From Halorubrum salipaludis (lineage in GTDB: Archaea > Halobacteriota > Halobacteria > Halobacteriales > Haloferacaceae), in contig NZ_NSKC01000009.1 of the NCBI RefSeq assembly GCF_002286985.1, positions 62,001-126,000 of the forward strand: a DNA stretch of 64,000 nucleotides, written 5' to 3'. Below the pieces are notes generated by a model. That model searched no databases. It saw only the letters and a list, made by a program, of their open reading frames with translations, and was not told the DNA's origin. Numbering within the stretch: position 1 is the first letter of the stretch; every line of letters starts with the position of its first letter. Positions 38,800-47,146 of the stretch are shown here, one piece after another. The position numbers were made by a program, and so were the translations under genes.

Positions 38800-38810
38800 C
38801 AGCCGACGAG

Positions 38811-39293
38811 TCACAGAACCGCGAGCGCAAACGCGGCGGTGACGCCAGCCAGTATGACCGCCTGTACGACCGAGCTGGCGAGGGCACCGATCACCGCGTA
38901 GATCGACTGTCGGACGGCATCGCGCGGCTCGCCGGCGTTCTCGTAGAGCCCCGCGAGAAAGACGGTGCCGCCCAGGCCGACGACGAAACCGATCGGACCG
39001 ATCACGAACAGCAACCCGATCCCCGCCAGCGTCCCGACGACGACGGTCCGCGTCGAGGCGCCGCCGAGTTTCCCGGAGACGAGTCCAGACAACAGCTCCG
39101 CCGCGGAGGCCAAAAGCGAGGCGAGAACGAGCGCGAGTAGGACCGCGAGGCCCGGCTCGGTGAAGCCGGTGGTGTACGCGTAGCCGAGGACGGTCAGCGC
39201 CGCGAGGCCGCCGCTCGGCACGAAGGGGACGAACGAGCTGGCCGTCCACACGACCAGCAACACGATCGCTATTCCGGCGGCGGAGACGGCCAT
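38811..39293 (-). CDS. DUF456-type membrane protein
   Basis: 160 aa, about five hydrophobic spans with short polar loops. The mid-part GKLGGASTRTVVVGTLAGIG and GPIGFVVGLGGTVFLAGLYE is Gly-rich like DUF456 proteins. No charged catalytic residues in the membrane spans. Convergent with the DUF63 gene, 11 bases apart. Function unknown. Confidence 0.78.
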   Translation of the reverse strand: MAVSAAGIAIVLLVVWTASSFVPFVPSGGLAALTVLGYAYTTGFTEPGLAVLLALVLASLLASAAELLSGLVSGKLGGASTRTVVVGTLAGIGLLFVIGPIGFVVGLGGTVFLAGLYENAGEPRDAVRQSIYAVIGALASSVVQAVILAGVTAAFALAVL

Positions 39294-39378
39294 GCCGGGG
39301 GTTCGTCACGCGAGTTCAAAACGGTTCACTCCGGACGAGTCCGTCATCGGTCGCCGTGGCCGTTCACGGCCGGCGGTC

Positions 39379-39960
39379 TCAGTCCTCTTCCTCGACGACT
39401 TCCGGGTCTTCGATGGCCGACTGCAGCGAGTCGAGCCCGTTGACCCACTCGGAGACGAGCCCGTACTCTAAGTCCTCGACGAGGTCGATGTCGAGGGCCT
39501 CGCCGTCGATGATCCGGGTGCCGGCCTGCACGACGTAGCCGAGCGCCGCGTCGAGGTCGTCCTCGGCCTCGGCGTCGGCGGCCGCGCGCACGAACTCGCT
39601 CACGTCGCCGTCGACGACGCCGCCCACGACGTACTCCTCGGCCGCGTAGAAGACGGGGACGAGCGAGGTCTGGACGCCGTCGATCAGCATGACCTTGTCC
39701 TCGTCGTCGAACGCCACGTCGGCGAGCACGATGTCGCGCACGGTGTGGATCTCCTCGACCGCGCGGTCCTCGTCGATGCGCCCGTCGTCGAGCGCCGCGA
39801 GCACCTTCACGATCGCGATCGCGGCGTCGTCCTGCAGGTTTAAGAGGAGCCGCGCGGAGTCCTCGTTTTCGGGGTCTAAATCCTCCTCTTCGAGCCTGTC
39901 GAGCCAGTTCTGCCACCGTTCGTCGGTATAGAACGTCTCCACGGCGTCGTCGTCGGTCAT
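39379..39960 (-). CDS. DUF2150 family protein
   Basis: 193 aa, strongly acidic and helical, from MTDDDAVETFYTDERWQNWL; a GTG/ATG nine codons earlier is also open but non-conserved in character. LNLQDDAAIAIVKVLAALDD and GVQTSLVPVFYAAEEYVVGG are the recognisable conserved blocks. No enzymatic motif. Haloarchaeal DUF2150 proteins have no assigned function; the family call is from recall. Confidence 0.8.
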   Translation of the reverse strand: MTDDDAVETFYTDERWQNWLDRLEEEDLDPENEDSARLLLNLQDDAAIAIVKVLAALDDGRIDEDRAVEEIHTVRDIVLADVAFDDEDKVMLIDGVQTSLVPVFYAAEEYVVGGVVDGDVSEFVRAAADAEAEDDLDAALGYVVQAGTRIIDGEALDIDLVEDLEYGLVSEWVNGLDSLQSAIEDPEVVEEED

Positions 39961-40092
39961 GTCCCGTACGTCGCCCGGACTACTCAAATGCCTTTCCTAT
40001 CGATCGTCGCGAGAGAGGGCGTCTCACCCGCTCGACGGCGGGATTCGGGCGTCGCGTTCAGGCGTCGCGCTCAGGGCACACTCGGGTCGCGC

Positions 40093-40950
40093 TCAGGCGT
40101 CCCGATCCAGCGTCGCCTCGGTGTCGATCCCGTAGACCGCGCGGGGGGTCTCGACGTGAGCGGTGCGGACCGCGTCGTCGTATCCCTTCTCCAGCAGCCA
40201 GCGGACGCGGCGGGGGACCGTCTTCGGGCCGAGCACCATCCCCGGCTTCTCGGGGTCGTCGACGAAGTCGGTCTCCATCAGGAACGGCTCCCCCGCCTCC
40301 GCCGCGCGCTCCAGCCGGTCCTTCTCGCTCATCACGCTCGGGGTCGGCCCCGCGAGCCGCCCCTCGGCGTAGTGTTTCACGACGTTCGCCGGATCGAGCC
40401 CGGACTCCTCGGCGACCGCCGCGAGGTCGGTCAGGTCCTCGCTCGCCTCGGTGTGCAGCTGGACGGCGCACTCCAAGGCGGCGCCCAGCTCGAACGCGCG
40501 CCGCGTCACGGCGTTCGAGGCGTCCCAGACCGCGTCGCTCACGTCGTAGTGCGGGCGCCCCGACTTCAGCGCGAGCGCGTCGCCGTCGGCGACGAACTCG
40601 CTCGCGACCTCGAGGCCTCCCTGCATCAGGTCGCGGGCGTCCGCCGGCGCGAAGTCGCGCTCGTCGACGAGCCGACTGATAAGGCCGGGATGGACGCCGA
40701 GCACCGGCCACGCGCGCCCCGGAAGGATCTCGTTCGCGGCCGCGACCGCGTCGAGCGTCTCCTCGAAGACGGGCCGGAAGTCGGCCGGCTCCTCGGGCTC
40801 GACGCCGAGGTGCCACGACGGCTTGTTCACCACGAGCAGGTGGGTGCCGCCGAGCCGGACGAAGTCCTCGACCGCGTCGATCCCGCGGCCGTGACGCGGA
40901 TCGAGGTGGAGGTGGTTGTCGAGCACCGGCGTGTCGAGGTCGTCGGTCAT
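40093..40950 (-). CDS. TatD-related metal-dependent hydrolase
   Basis: 285 aa. DNHLHLDPRHGRG near the N-terminus gives the H-x-H metal site of the amidohydrolase superfamily; VLGVHPGLISRLVDE, QLHTEASEDLTDLAAVAEES and VKHYAEGRLAG supply later His positions and LMETDFVDD the final acidic ligand. TatD relatives include DNases and deacylases; no substrate can be fixed. A TATA box TTTATAAG lies ~26 nt upstream of the chosen ATG, so an ATG 18 codons upstream is rejected. Last gene in the direction of the pterin/lipid block, 66 bases after the methyltransferase gene. Confidence 0.87.
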   Translation of the reverse strand: MTDDLDTPVLDNHLHLDPRHGRGIDAVEDFVRLGGTHLLVVNKPSWHLGVEPEEPADFRPVFEETLDAVAAANEILPGRAWPVLGVHPGLISRLVDERDFAPADARDLMQGGLEVASEFVADGDALALKSGRPHYDVSDAVWDASNAVTRRAFELGAALECAVQLHTEASEDLTDLAAVAEESGLDPANVVKHYAEGRLAGPTPSVMSEKDRLERAAEAGEPFLMETDFVDDPEKPGMVLGPKTVPRRVRWLLEKGYDDAVRTAHVETPRAVYGIDTEATLDRDA

Positions 40951-41016
40951 GGCTGAGCGAGGGGCCGGGCGACGCTTATAAACAACGACTGCGGGCGTCG
41001 CCACCGCCGTCAGCGT

Positions 41017-41871
41017 TCAGCCGCCGTCGGGCGCGCGGTACAGGAGGTCGTACTGGTGTGCGACGTAGGTGAGCTCCCGGTCGCGCAGCTGCCCGCGCCG
41101 GGACGCGAGCCAGTCGTCGCCGCGGTCGACGTCGGCGTCTGCGATCGCGTCGGCGACGAAATCGAGGATCCGTTCGAGGAAGTACGACTCGTCGGCGGGG
41201 TAGTCGCCGCCCCGGGGGCGGACGACCCAGTCGGAGCTCGCCATCGCGAGGAGCGTCCCCGCCCGCCGCCGACACAGGTCAGCGAGGTGCCGCCCGGCGC
41301 GAACGTCCCGGCCGGGTCGGGCGTCGATGGCCGCGTGGTACGCGCGTTCGACCGCGCGGTCGGCCGGATGGTCCGGCTGAAAGATGCTCCCGCCGTCGAA
41401 GGTTATCGGGAGGTACGCGAGCCCGCCGGGCCGGAGCGCCGACTCGGCGGCGTCGATCAGCGCCTCGGGATCAACGAGGTCGGCGAACGCCTGCGCGACG
41501 ACGAGGTCCGCCCCCGACTCAGCGCGGAGCGCCGCGACCGCGTCGCCCGTCTCGAAGGCGGCGGTCAGGTCGCTCGCGGAGACCGTTCCGTCGGCGGCTC
41601 GCGCGTCGTACCCCCGGCGACGCAGTTCTCGGGGCCGCACGGTCCGGGCGAACGCGACGACGCCGGGGTCGCTATCGACGCCGCGGTACGTCGCGGCGTC
41701 GACGCCCCACGCGAGCAGCGTCGGAACGGTGACGCCGGTCCCGCAGCCCGCCTCGACGACGCGCGGCGCCTCGGGAAGCGCGGCGAGCAGCCGGTCGCGC
41801 ACCCGCGGCGAGCGGGCGCGCTCGTCGACCGACCGCTTGGCCTCCAGGTACCGCGTCGCCGCGTGGTTCAT
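41017..41871 (-). CDS. Class I SAM-dependent methyltransferase
   Basis: 284 aa from MNHAATRYLEAKRSVDERAR. Motif I RVVEAGCGTGVTVPTLL, motif II region YRGVDSDPGVVAFAR and the post-motif GADLVVAQAFADLVDPEALI indicate a Rossmann methyltransferase of the type that modifies small molecules or lipids. Its start overlaps the end of the PTPS-like gene by 4 nt (ATGA). The substrate is unknown, but the gene is part of the GTP cyclohydrolase III cluster, so a pterin or alditol product is possible (inference). Confidence 0.85.
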   Translation of the reverse strand: MNHAATRYLEAKRSVDERARSPRVRDRLLAALPEAPRVVEAGCGTGVTVPTLLAWGVDAATYRGVDSDPGVVAFARTVRPRELRRRGYDARAADGTVSASDLTAAFETGDAVAALRAESGADLVVAQAFADLVDPEALIDAAESALRPGGLAYLPITFDGGSIFQPDHPADRAVERAYHAAIDARPGRDVRAGRHLADLCRRRAGTLLAMASSDWVVRPRGGDYPADESYFLERILDFVADAIADADVDRGDDWLASRRGQLRDRELTYVAHQYDLLYRAPDGG

Positions 41872-42272
41872 CCGTCGAGCGCGCGCCGGTGGCCGGCCCA
41901 CGCAACATCGTCCTCCCAGATGCGGACGACCAGGGTCTCCGGGTTCGGCTCGGGTATCGCGTCGGCGACCCGATCGCCGAACAGCCTCGCGAAGTGCTCG
42001 ACGCTCGGGTTGAGCCCCTCGAACTCCGGGAGGTCGTTCAACAGCGCGTCGCGATACCGCCCCTCCAGATCGTCTAAGATCGACTCGACGGCGTCGATGT
42101 CCACGAGATAGCCGTACTCGTCGAGCTCCGGCCCCCCGAAACGGAGTTCCGCGGTGAACCGGTGGCTGTGGACCTCCCCCTCGGGCGGTTCCGGATCCGG
42201 AACCGTGAGGTAGTGCTGTGCGACGAACGCTCGGGTGACGGTCAGTCGGTACGGATGCTGGAAGTCTGTCAT
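41868..42272 (-). CDS. 6-pyruvoyl-tetrahydropterin synthase family protein, PTPS-III-like
   Basis: 134 aa. Zinc ligands are predicted as H20 (RAFVAQHYL), H35 and H37 (EVHSHRF). The catalytic Cys of PTPS and QueD is four residues before the first His of HxH; here that residue is E31. Glu at this place defines PTPS-III, which makes 6-hydroxymethyl-dihydropterin (family knowledge). GYLVDIDAVE, NPSVEHFARL and VRIWED match the rest of the fold. The gene overlaps the methyltransferase gene by 4 nt and follows the MDR dehydrogenase after 50 bases. Confidence 0.88.
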   Translation of the reverse strand: MTDFQHPYRLTVTRAFVAQHYLTVPDPEPPEGEVHSHRFTAELRFGGPELDEYGYLVDIDAVESILDDLEGRYRDALLNDLPEFEGLNPSVEHFARLFGDRVADAIPEPNPETLVVRIWEDDVAWAGHRRALDG

Positions 42273-42322
42273 TGTGGGTGTGTCCCGGCTCGCGGCCGGG
42301 AGCGGTCTCGGTTCGATGCCGG

Positions 42323-43330
42323 TCAGTCGTAGGTGAGCAGCACCTGCAGGGGGTCGCCGGTCCGCTCGTGGAGCAGTCGGTAGGCCGACTCGGCCTCGTC
42401 GAAGGGGACGCGGTGAGTCACGAGCGAGTCGAGGTCGAGGTCGGCGAGCCGCGACAGCGCGGTGTCCATCCGGCGGTCCTTCGTCCACCGGCCGCGGGTC
42501 TCCGGGGCCAGCGTGCTGACCTGGCTCGATTCGACGGCGATGCGGCCGCGGTGGAAGTGCGTTCCCAGGCCGACCGTCGCCTCCTTCTCGCCGTACCACG
42601 ACCCGACGACGACGCGCCCGTCGTACCCCGCGGTACCGATCGCCGCATCGAGCGTCGACGGGCGTCCGGAGAGCTCGTACACGAGGTCCGCCCCGCCGGG
42701 ATCGGGCCAGTCGGTGACGAGGTCGTCGACCTCGTCCGGCCCGACCGCGCGGTCCGCGCCAAGGTCGACGGCGCGCTCGCGGCGCGCGCCGACGGGGTCG
42801 ACGGCGACGAGCCGGTCCAGCGGGAACGACGACAGGACCCCGACGGTGCAGAGCCCGATGACGCCGGCGCCGAAGACGACGACGCGCTCGCCGATCCGCG
42901 GGCGGCCGTCGAGGACGAGCGAGGTCGCCGTCTCGACCGAGGGGGCCATGGCCATCGCCTCGGAGCTCACCTCGTTCGGAACGGGAACGAGCGCGTCCGT
43001 CGCCGTCGCGAACCGCGACTCGTGGGGGTTGAACGCGAAGACGGTGCGGTCGAGCCACTCGTCGCCGACGGCGTCCCCGGCGGCGATCACGTCGCCGACG
43101 GCCGCGTACCCGTACTTTACCGGATACGAGAGGTCGCTGTCGAGCGCGTCGAGCGTCTCGTCGGCCGGGACGTCGGTCGGTGCCTCGCCGCGGTAGATGA
43201 GCAGTTCGGTGCCCGAACTGATCGCCGAGACCCGCGTCTCCACGACGACCTCGTCGGCCGACGGTTCGACGGGCTCCCGGCGTCGGTCCACGGTCTGCGG
43301 CCCGGTGAAGTACAGCGACGTTCGGTTCAT
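42323..43330 (-). CDS. MDR-superfamily dehydrogenase without a catalytic zinc Cys
   Basis: 335 aa. N-terminal GroES-like part with VSAISSGTELLIYRGEAPTD where zinc alcohol dehydrogenases have GxCGTD; the Cys is missing, as in BchC-like and some sorbitol-type members. The cofactor fold has VVVFGAGVIGLCTVG and LVAVDPVGARRERAVDLGAD, with an acidic residue that favours NAD. Its ATG shares one base with the GTP cyclohydrolase III stop (TGATG). Probably oxidises or reduces a sugar, alditol or pterin side chain (inference). Confidence 0.87.
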   Translation of the reverse strand: MNRTSLYFTGPQTVDRRREPVEPSADEVVVETRVSAISSGTELLIYRGEAPTDVPADETLDALDSDLSYPVKYGYAAVGDVIAAGDAVGDEWLDRTVFAFNPHESRFATATDALVPVPNEVSSEAMAMAPSVETATSLVLDGRPRIGERVVVFGAGVIGLCTVGVLSSFPLDRLVAVDPVGARRERAVDLGADRAVGPDEVDDLVTDWPDPGGADLVYELSGRPSTLDAAIGTAGYDGRVVVGSWYGEKEATVGLGTHFHRGRIAVESSQVSTLAPETRGRWTKDRRMDTALSRLADLDLDSLVTHRVPFDEAESAYRLLHERTGDPLQVLLTYD

Positions 43331-44112
43331 CAGTCGTCGGCGCTCACCCCGTCGGGCCCCTGGACGCGCGTCCCCGTCTCTCGGCAGCGTTCCAGGGCCT
43401 CCTTGGCGCGGTGACCCGCCTCGTGGGCCGTTTCCCCCCGACCGACCCCGACCTGCAACTCGATCCCGGCCGCCTCGCGGACCCGCGAGACGGCGCGGTC
43501 GAAGGCGGTCGCGTCCAGGTCGGGACAGACGGCGATCACGTTGTCGCCGCCGACGAAGTGAGCGACGCTGTCGTGCGCGTCGCGCAGGTGGGTCGCGAGC
43601 TCCAGCGTCGCCCGCCGGACCGCGAGCGTCGCGTCGACGGCGTTCTCGCGGTCCGTGAGCGACCCGGTCGCGTCGATCACGTCGAAGTGCGCCACGGTCA
43701 CCCCCTCGCCGGCGTCCGCGACGGCGGCCGCCTCGCCCGTCGCGAACGCCTCGCGCCGGTCGGCCGACTGCGCGCTCCCGGCCGCCTGGAGCCGATCGCT
43801 CGCGATGCCGAGCGCCGCGACCGGGGTGGTCGCGCGCCCCACGGCGACGCTGACCGTCACCGGATACCGGTTCCGGACGCGCCGCTGGAACCGGCGGTGG
43901 CTCCCCGCGTCGCGTCCGTTCGTCACGGCGATCATGTTGTCGAAGCGGTTGTAGAACGCGTAGCCGTCCCGCTCGCCGACGAACGAGGCGAAGTCGGCGT
44001 ACAGGTCGGCCTGAAGCGACTGGAGGTCGGTCTCCCGGCGAACGCTCGGCGTGACCGTCCACGGGCCGTACTCGTCGATCTGGACGAGCGCCATTTGTAT
44101 CGCGTCTGTCAC
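43330..44112 (-). CDS. arfA: GTP cyclohydrolase III
   Basis: 260 aa, usual length. MALVQIDEYGPWTVTPSVRR at the N-terminus and FYNRFDNMIAVTNG are family hallmarks, and FVGGDNVIAVCPD carries the GGDN metal site that relates it to adenylyl cyclase/GGDEF folds. It opens GTP to the formylamino-pyrimidine FAPy, the first step of archaeal riboflavin and F420 synthesis. Start: GTG at 44112 or ATG at 44094, six codons later. It lies in a run of overlapping genes for pterin, dehydrogenase and lipid-head-group enzymes rather than with other riboflavin genes. Confidence 0.93.
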   Translation of the reverse strand: MTDAIQMALVQIDEYGPWTVTPSVRRETDLQSLQADLYADFASFVGERDGYAFYNRFDNMIAVTNGRDAGSHRRFQRRVRNRYPVTVSVAVGRATTPVAALGIASDRLQAAGSAQSADRREAFATGEAAAVADAGEGVTVAHFDVIDATGSLTDRENAVDATLAVRRATLELATHLRDAHDSVAHFVGGDNVIAVCPDLDATAFDRAVSRVREAAGIELQVGVGRGETAHEAGHRAKEALERCRETGTRVQGPDGVSADD

Positions 44113-44169
44113 TGAATACGTTTCATGAGGGTTACTGCCACATTACTGTTCGGGCCGTTCGCGCGGGAC

Positions 44170-45072
44170 TCACCCGCCGTCGTCTCCCGCCGACAGGCGG
44201 CCCGAGACGACGAGGTAGTCGCGCGCGAACACCGCGAGCGACGGGGCGAGGACGACGGCCGCGAGCGCCCGCACGGTCGCGACCGGCAGGACCGGCGCGA
44301 GGGCGACCGAGATGAACGCCATCTGGACGCCCGCCAGCGGGCGGCGGACCGCGCTCGACGGGAGGTCGTACACCGGCCGTCCGCGGGCGCGACGGTAGCC
44401 GCGTCCGGCCTTGAACAGGTAGCGAGCGGCCGACAGCGACAGGTACCAGACCGGGAGGCGGCCCCAGACGACGGCGACGACCGGCGCGACCAGGAACCCG
44501 AGCGTGTCGACGGCCATGTCGAGCTTCGCCCCGAGGACCGTCGTGCGGCCGCGCCGCCGCGCGATGGCGCCGTCCGCGAGGTCCAACAGGCAACCGGTCC
44601 CGTAACAGAGGGCGGGCAGCCAAACCACCCGGCCCGCCGGCTCGACGGCCGCGAACCCCGCGACCGCCGCGAACAGCCCGCCGCGGGCGACCGTCACGGC
44701 GTTCGCGAGGCCGAGCGTGGCGTACCTCCGCGGCCGTTCGCCCTCGGTCCCCGACCCTTCCTCGCTCGTCCCCGACCCTTCCTCGCTCGTCCCCGACCCC
44801 TCCTCGCTTGCCCTCGACCCCTCCTCGCTCGTCCCCGTCGTCGGGTCGCGACGGTTCGCGTCGAGGTGGCGCCGGCAGAACCAGACGACGAACCCGCCGG
44901 CCGCGGCGGTCGGGACCGCCCACTGGACCGCGGCGCTGCCGGGGAGTCCGGGCAGCCGCGGCAGGGCGGGGGACGCGTCGAGGGCGACGCCGAGGGCGGT
45001 CAGCGCCGCCGCCAGCGCGAGGGCGCCGCCGCGCCACTGTCGGCGGAGCCGCGGCGACCGCGCGCCGGTCAT
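44170..45072 (-). CDS. CDP-alcohol phosphatidyltransferase with a coding minisatellite
   Basis: 300 aa. The family motif D-G-x2-A-R-x8-G-x3-D-x3-D reads LADGAIARRRGRTTVLGAKL then DMAVD. Six or so hydrophobic spans. Such enzymes move a CDP-linked lipid onto an alcohol acceptor, or a CDP-alcohol onto a lipid. Residues ~80-110 form a loop of tandem heptads of SEEGSGT type (about four copies). Its start overlaps the end of the oxidoreductase fusion gene by 4 nt. The acceptor is not deducible; the cluster suggests an unusual head group. Confidence 0.87.
   Translation of the reverse strand: MTGARSPRLRRQWRGGALALAAALTALGVALDASPALPRLPGLPGSAAVQWAVPTAAAGGFVVWFCRRHLDANRRDPTTGTSEEGSRASEEGSGTSEEGSGTSEEGSGTEGERPRRYATLGLANAVTVARGGLFAAVAGFAAVEPAGRVVWLPALCYGTGCLLDLADGAIARRRGRTTVLGAKLDMAVDTLGFLVAPVVAVVWGRLPVWYLSLSAARYLFKAGRGYRRARGRPVYDLPSSAVRRPLAGVQMAFISVALAPVLPVATVRALAAVVLAPSLAVFARDYLVVSGRLSAGDDGG
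44748..44841 (-). repeat. 21-bp coding minisatellite
   Basis: About four tandem 21-bp units encode the heptad (G/R)(T/A)SEEGS inside the CDP-alcohol phosphatidyltransferase. Two units are identical at the protein level and one differs by two residues. Such in-frame repeats expand and contract readily, so copy number may vary between strains. Confidence 0.8.
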
Positions 45073-47075
45073 CGCTCGAAGTCGGGGTCGGCCAGCGTCG
45101 CGACGCGCTCGCGGTCCACCGCCGAGAGCTCGACCCGCGCCGCCCCCAAGTTCTCGACGATGTGCTCGGGGTCGTTGCTCGACGGGATCGGGACGACCCC
45201 GCGCTCGACCTGCCAGGCGAGCGCGACCTGCGCCGGGGCGGCGTCGCGGTCGGCGGCGATCTCGCGCAGGACCGGTTCGTCGAGGAGTCCCGGCGCCGAG
45301 AGCGGGGAGTGCGCCACGACGCGGATCCCCCGCTCGTGACACCACTCGACGAGCTCCCGCCGGGGCAGGTACGGGTGCGACTCGACCTGGACGACCGCCG
45401 GGAGGACGTCGGCCGTCGCCGCGATGCGTTCGAGCCGGTCGACGCCGACGTTGCAGACGCCGATCGTCCGCGCGAGGCCGCGCTCGTAGACGCGCTCCAG
45501 CCGCGCCCACGTCTCCGTCAGGGACGCGTCGACCGTCGCCGGCTCGCCGTCGTCGCCCGTGGGGAACGTCAGCGCCTCCTGCTCCGCCGGCGGTCGGTCG
45601 GCCAGGTCCCGCAGCGGCCCTTGGTACTCCCAGGCCGTCGGCCAGTGGAGCATGTAGCAGTCGAGGGCGTCGACGCCGAGGGCCTCGAGGGTCCCCTCGC
45701 AGGCCTCCGCCACGTGTTCGTGGTTCGTGTTCCAGACCTTGCTCACGAGGAACAGCCCCTCGCGGTCCGGGCTTCCGGGCGCGTCGAGCAGGTCGCCGAT
45801 GCGCCCCTCGTTGCCGTACAGCTCGGCGGCGTCCAGCAGTCGGTACCCCGCGTCCAGCGCGGTCGCGATCGAGTCGACGCGGTCGACGTACTCGCCGTCG
45901 CGATACCGGGAGCAACCGAACCCCACGGGCGGGAGCCTGACCGCCGCCCCGCGGGACGCGCCGTCTCCCGCCCCGCCGGCGGTCCCTCCGCGACCGGTCT
46001 TCCGCCCGTCGCGGTGGGGTCGGACCGGCGGCGGAGACAGGTCGGGCGCGGGGACCCCGTGCGCGTCGACGGCCACGGGGGCGCCGTCCGCGGCCGCCGA
46101 CTCGACGGCGTTGCAGACGGCGACGACGTGCGCCGACCGCCGCGCGCTCTCGACCGGCCGGCGGCCGGACGCCACGGCGGCCGCGACGCGCGCCGGTCCG
46201 TCGACGTACCGCCGCTCCCGCCGCGGGGCCGGGTGCGGCGCGTCGACGTAGTCGCGGCCGTTACCTCCCACTCTCACGGTGTCGGCGTCGGCCGCGAGCG
46301 CGCCGCTGTCCGCGAGGTAGATCGACCCGTCGTCGCCGTGGAGTTCGAGGCTGTTGAACTCGCGGCTCCGGTGGGGCGCGTACAGGCTCGCTGTGAGGCG
46401 GACCGTCGGCCCGCTCCGGAATTCCAGCGTGGCTTCGACGTGGCTGTCCCGTTCGGGCGTCTCGGTCTCCCGGTCGGGCCAGGGGGCGAACCCGTCCGCG
46501 ACCCGGACGCGTTCGATCGGCCCGAACCAGGAGACGAGGCAGTTCAGGGGGTAGACAGCGCCGTCGTACAGCGGCCCGACCGCCAGAAACGACTCCGGGT
46601 CGTCGTGCCACTCCGTGACCCTGCCGACGTGCGCGTGCGCGTAACCGAGACGGACCGGTCCGAGCCGCTCGTCTCCGAGCAGCCAACGGACGTGACGCTG
46701 CGCGTCGCAGCGGTGGTTGATCGGCGCACAGGCCAGCGCCAGCCCGCGGCGCTCGGCGGTCGCGACGAGGTCGGCGGCCCGCTCGGCGTCGAGCGCCAGC
46801 GGCTTCTCGCTGAAGACGTGCCTGTCGGCCCGAAGCGCCCGTCGACTCACCGACGCGTGGGAGCCGTGGCTCGTCAGGTTGACGACGAGCGGCGCCCCGA
46901 CGTCGGCGAGCATCGCGTCGAGGTCCGCGTAGGCCGCCGCGTCGTGACGGTTCGCGAGGTCGCGTGCCCGGTCGACGTCCAGGTCACACACCGCCGTCAG
47001 TTCGAGCCGCGACCCGTCGATCCCAGACGCGTATCGGCGTGCGACCGAACCGGCGCCGACGAATGCGCATTCCAT
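45069..47075 (-). CDS. Natural fusion: Gfo/Idh/MocA oxidoreductase plus aldo/keto reductase
   Basis: 668 aa from MECAFVGAGSVARRYASGID. Residues ~1-350 form a Gfo/Idh/MocA oxidoreductase: VGAGSVARRYASG binds the cofactor and FSEKPLALDAERAADL carries the catalytic EKP. A ~45-residue Gly/Arg/Ala linker follows. Residues ~390-668 form an AKR barrel: LLDAAELYGNEGRIGDLL (Asp and Tyr), LVSKVW (Lys) and CYMLHWP (His) complete the catalytic tetrad, with IPSSNDPEHIVENLGA at the cofactor end. Both halves look active, so two sequential redox steps on one sugar-like substrate are likely (inference). Overlaps the next gene by 4 nt. Confidence 0.9.
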   Translation of the reverse strand: MECAFVGAGSVARRYASGIDGSRLELTAVCDLDVDRARDLANRHDAAAYADLDAMLADVGAPLVVNLTSHGSHASVSRRALRADRHVFSEKPLALDAERAADLVATAERRGLALACAPINHRCDAQRHVRWLLGDERLGPVRLGYAHAHVGRVTEWHDDPESFLAVGPLYDGAVYPLNCLVSWFGPIERVRVADGFAPWPDRETETPERDSHVEATLEFRSGPTVRLTASLYAPHRSREFNSLELHGDDGSIYLADSGALAADADTVRVGGNGRDYVDAPHPAPRRERRYVDGPARVAAAVASGRRPVESARRSAHVVAVCNAVESAAADGAPVAVDAHGVPAPDLSPPPVRPHRDGRKTGRGGTAGGAGDGASRGAAVRLPPVGFGCSRYRDGEYVDRVDSIATALDAGYRLLDAAELYGNEGRIGDLLDAPGSPDREGLFLVSKVWNTNHEHVAEACEGTLEALGVDALDCYMLHWPTAWEYQGPLRDLADRPPAEQEALTFPTGDDGEPATVDASLTETWARLERVYERGLARTIGVCNVGVDRLERIAATADVLPAVVQVESHPYLPRRELVEWCHERGIRVVAHSPLSAPGLLDEPVLREIAADRDAAPAQVALAWQVERGVVPIPSSNDPEHIVENLGAARVELSAVDRERVATLADPDFER

Positions 47076-47146
47076 TGGCGGACCTTCGGCTAGACCCACA
47101 AAAGCGTACGGGAGCTGTTAACACGAGGTAGCTCCAACCCCGCTCC

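Noticed and set aside
40974-40982. TTTATAAG word as another dispersed repeat end
   Set aside because: It is at the correct distance upstream of the TatD-type gene start and is better explained as its TATA box.
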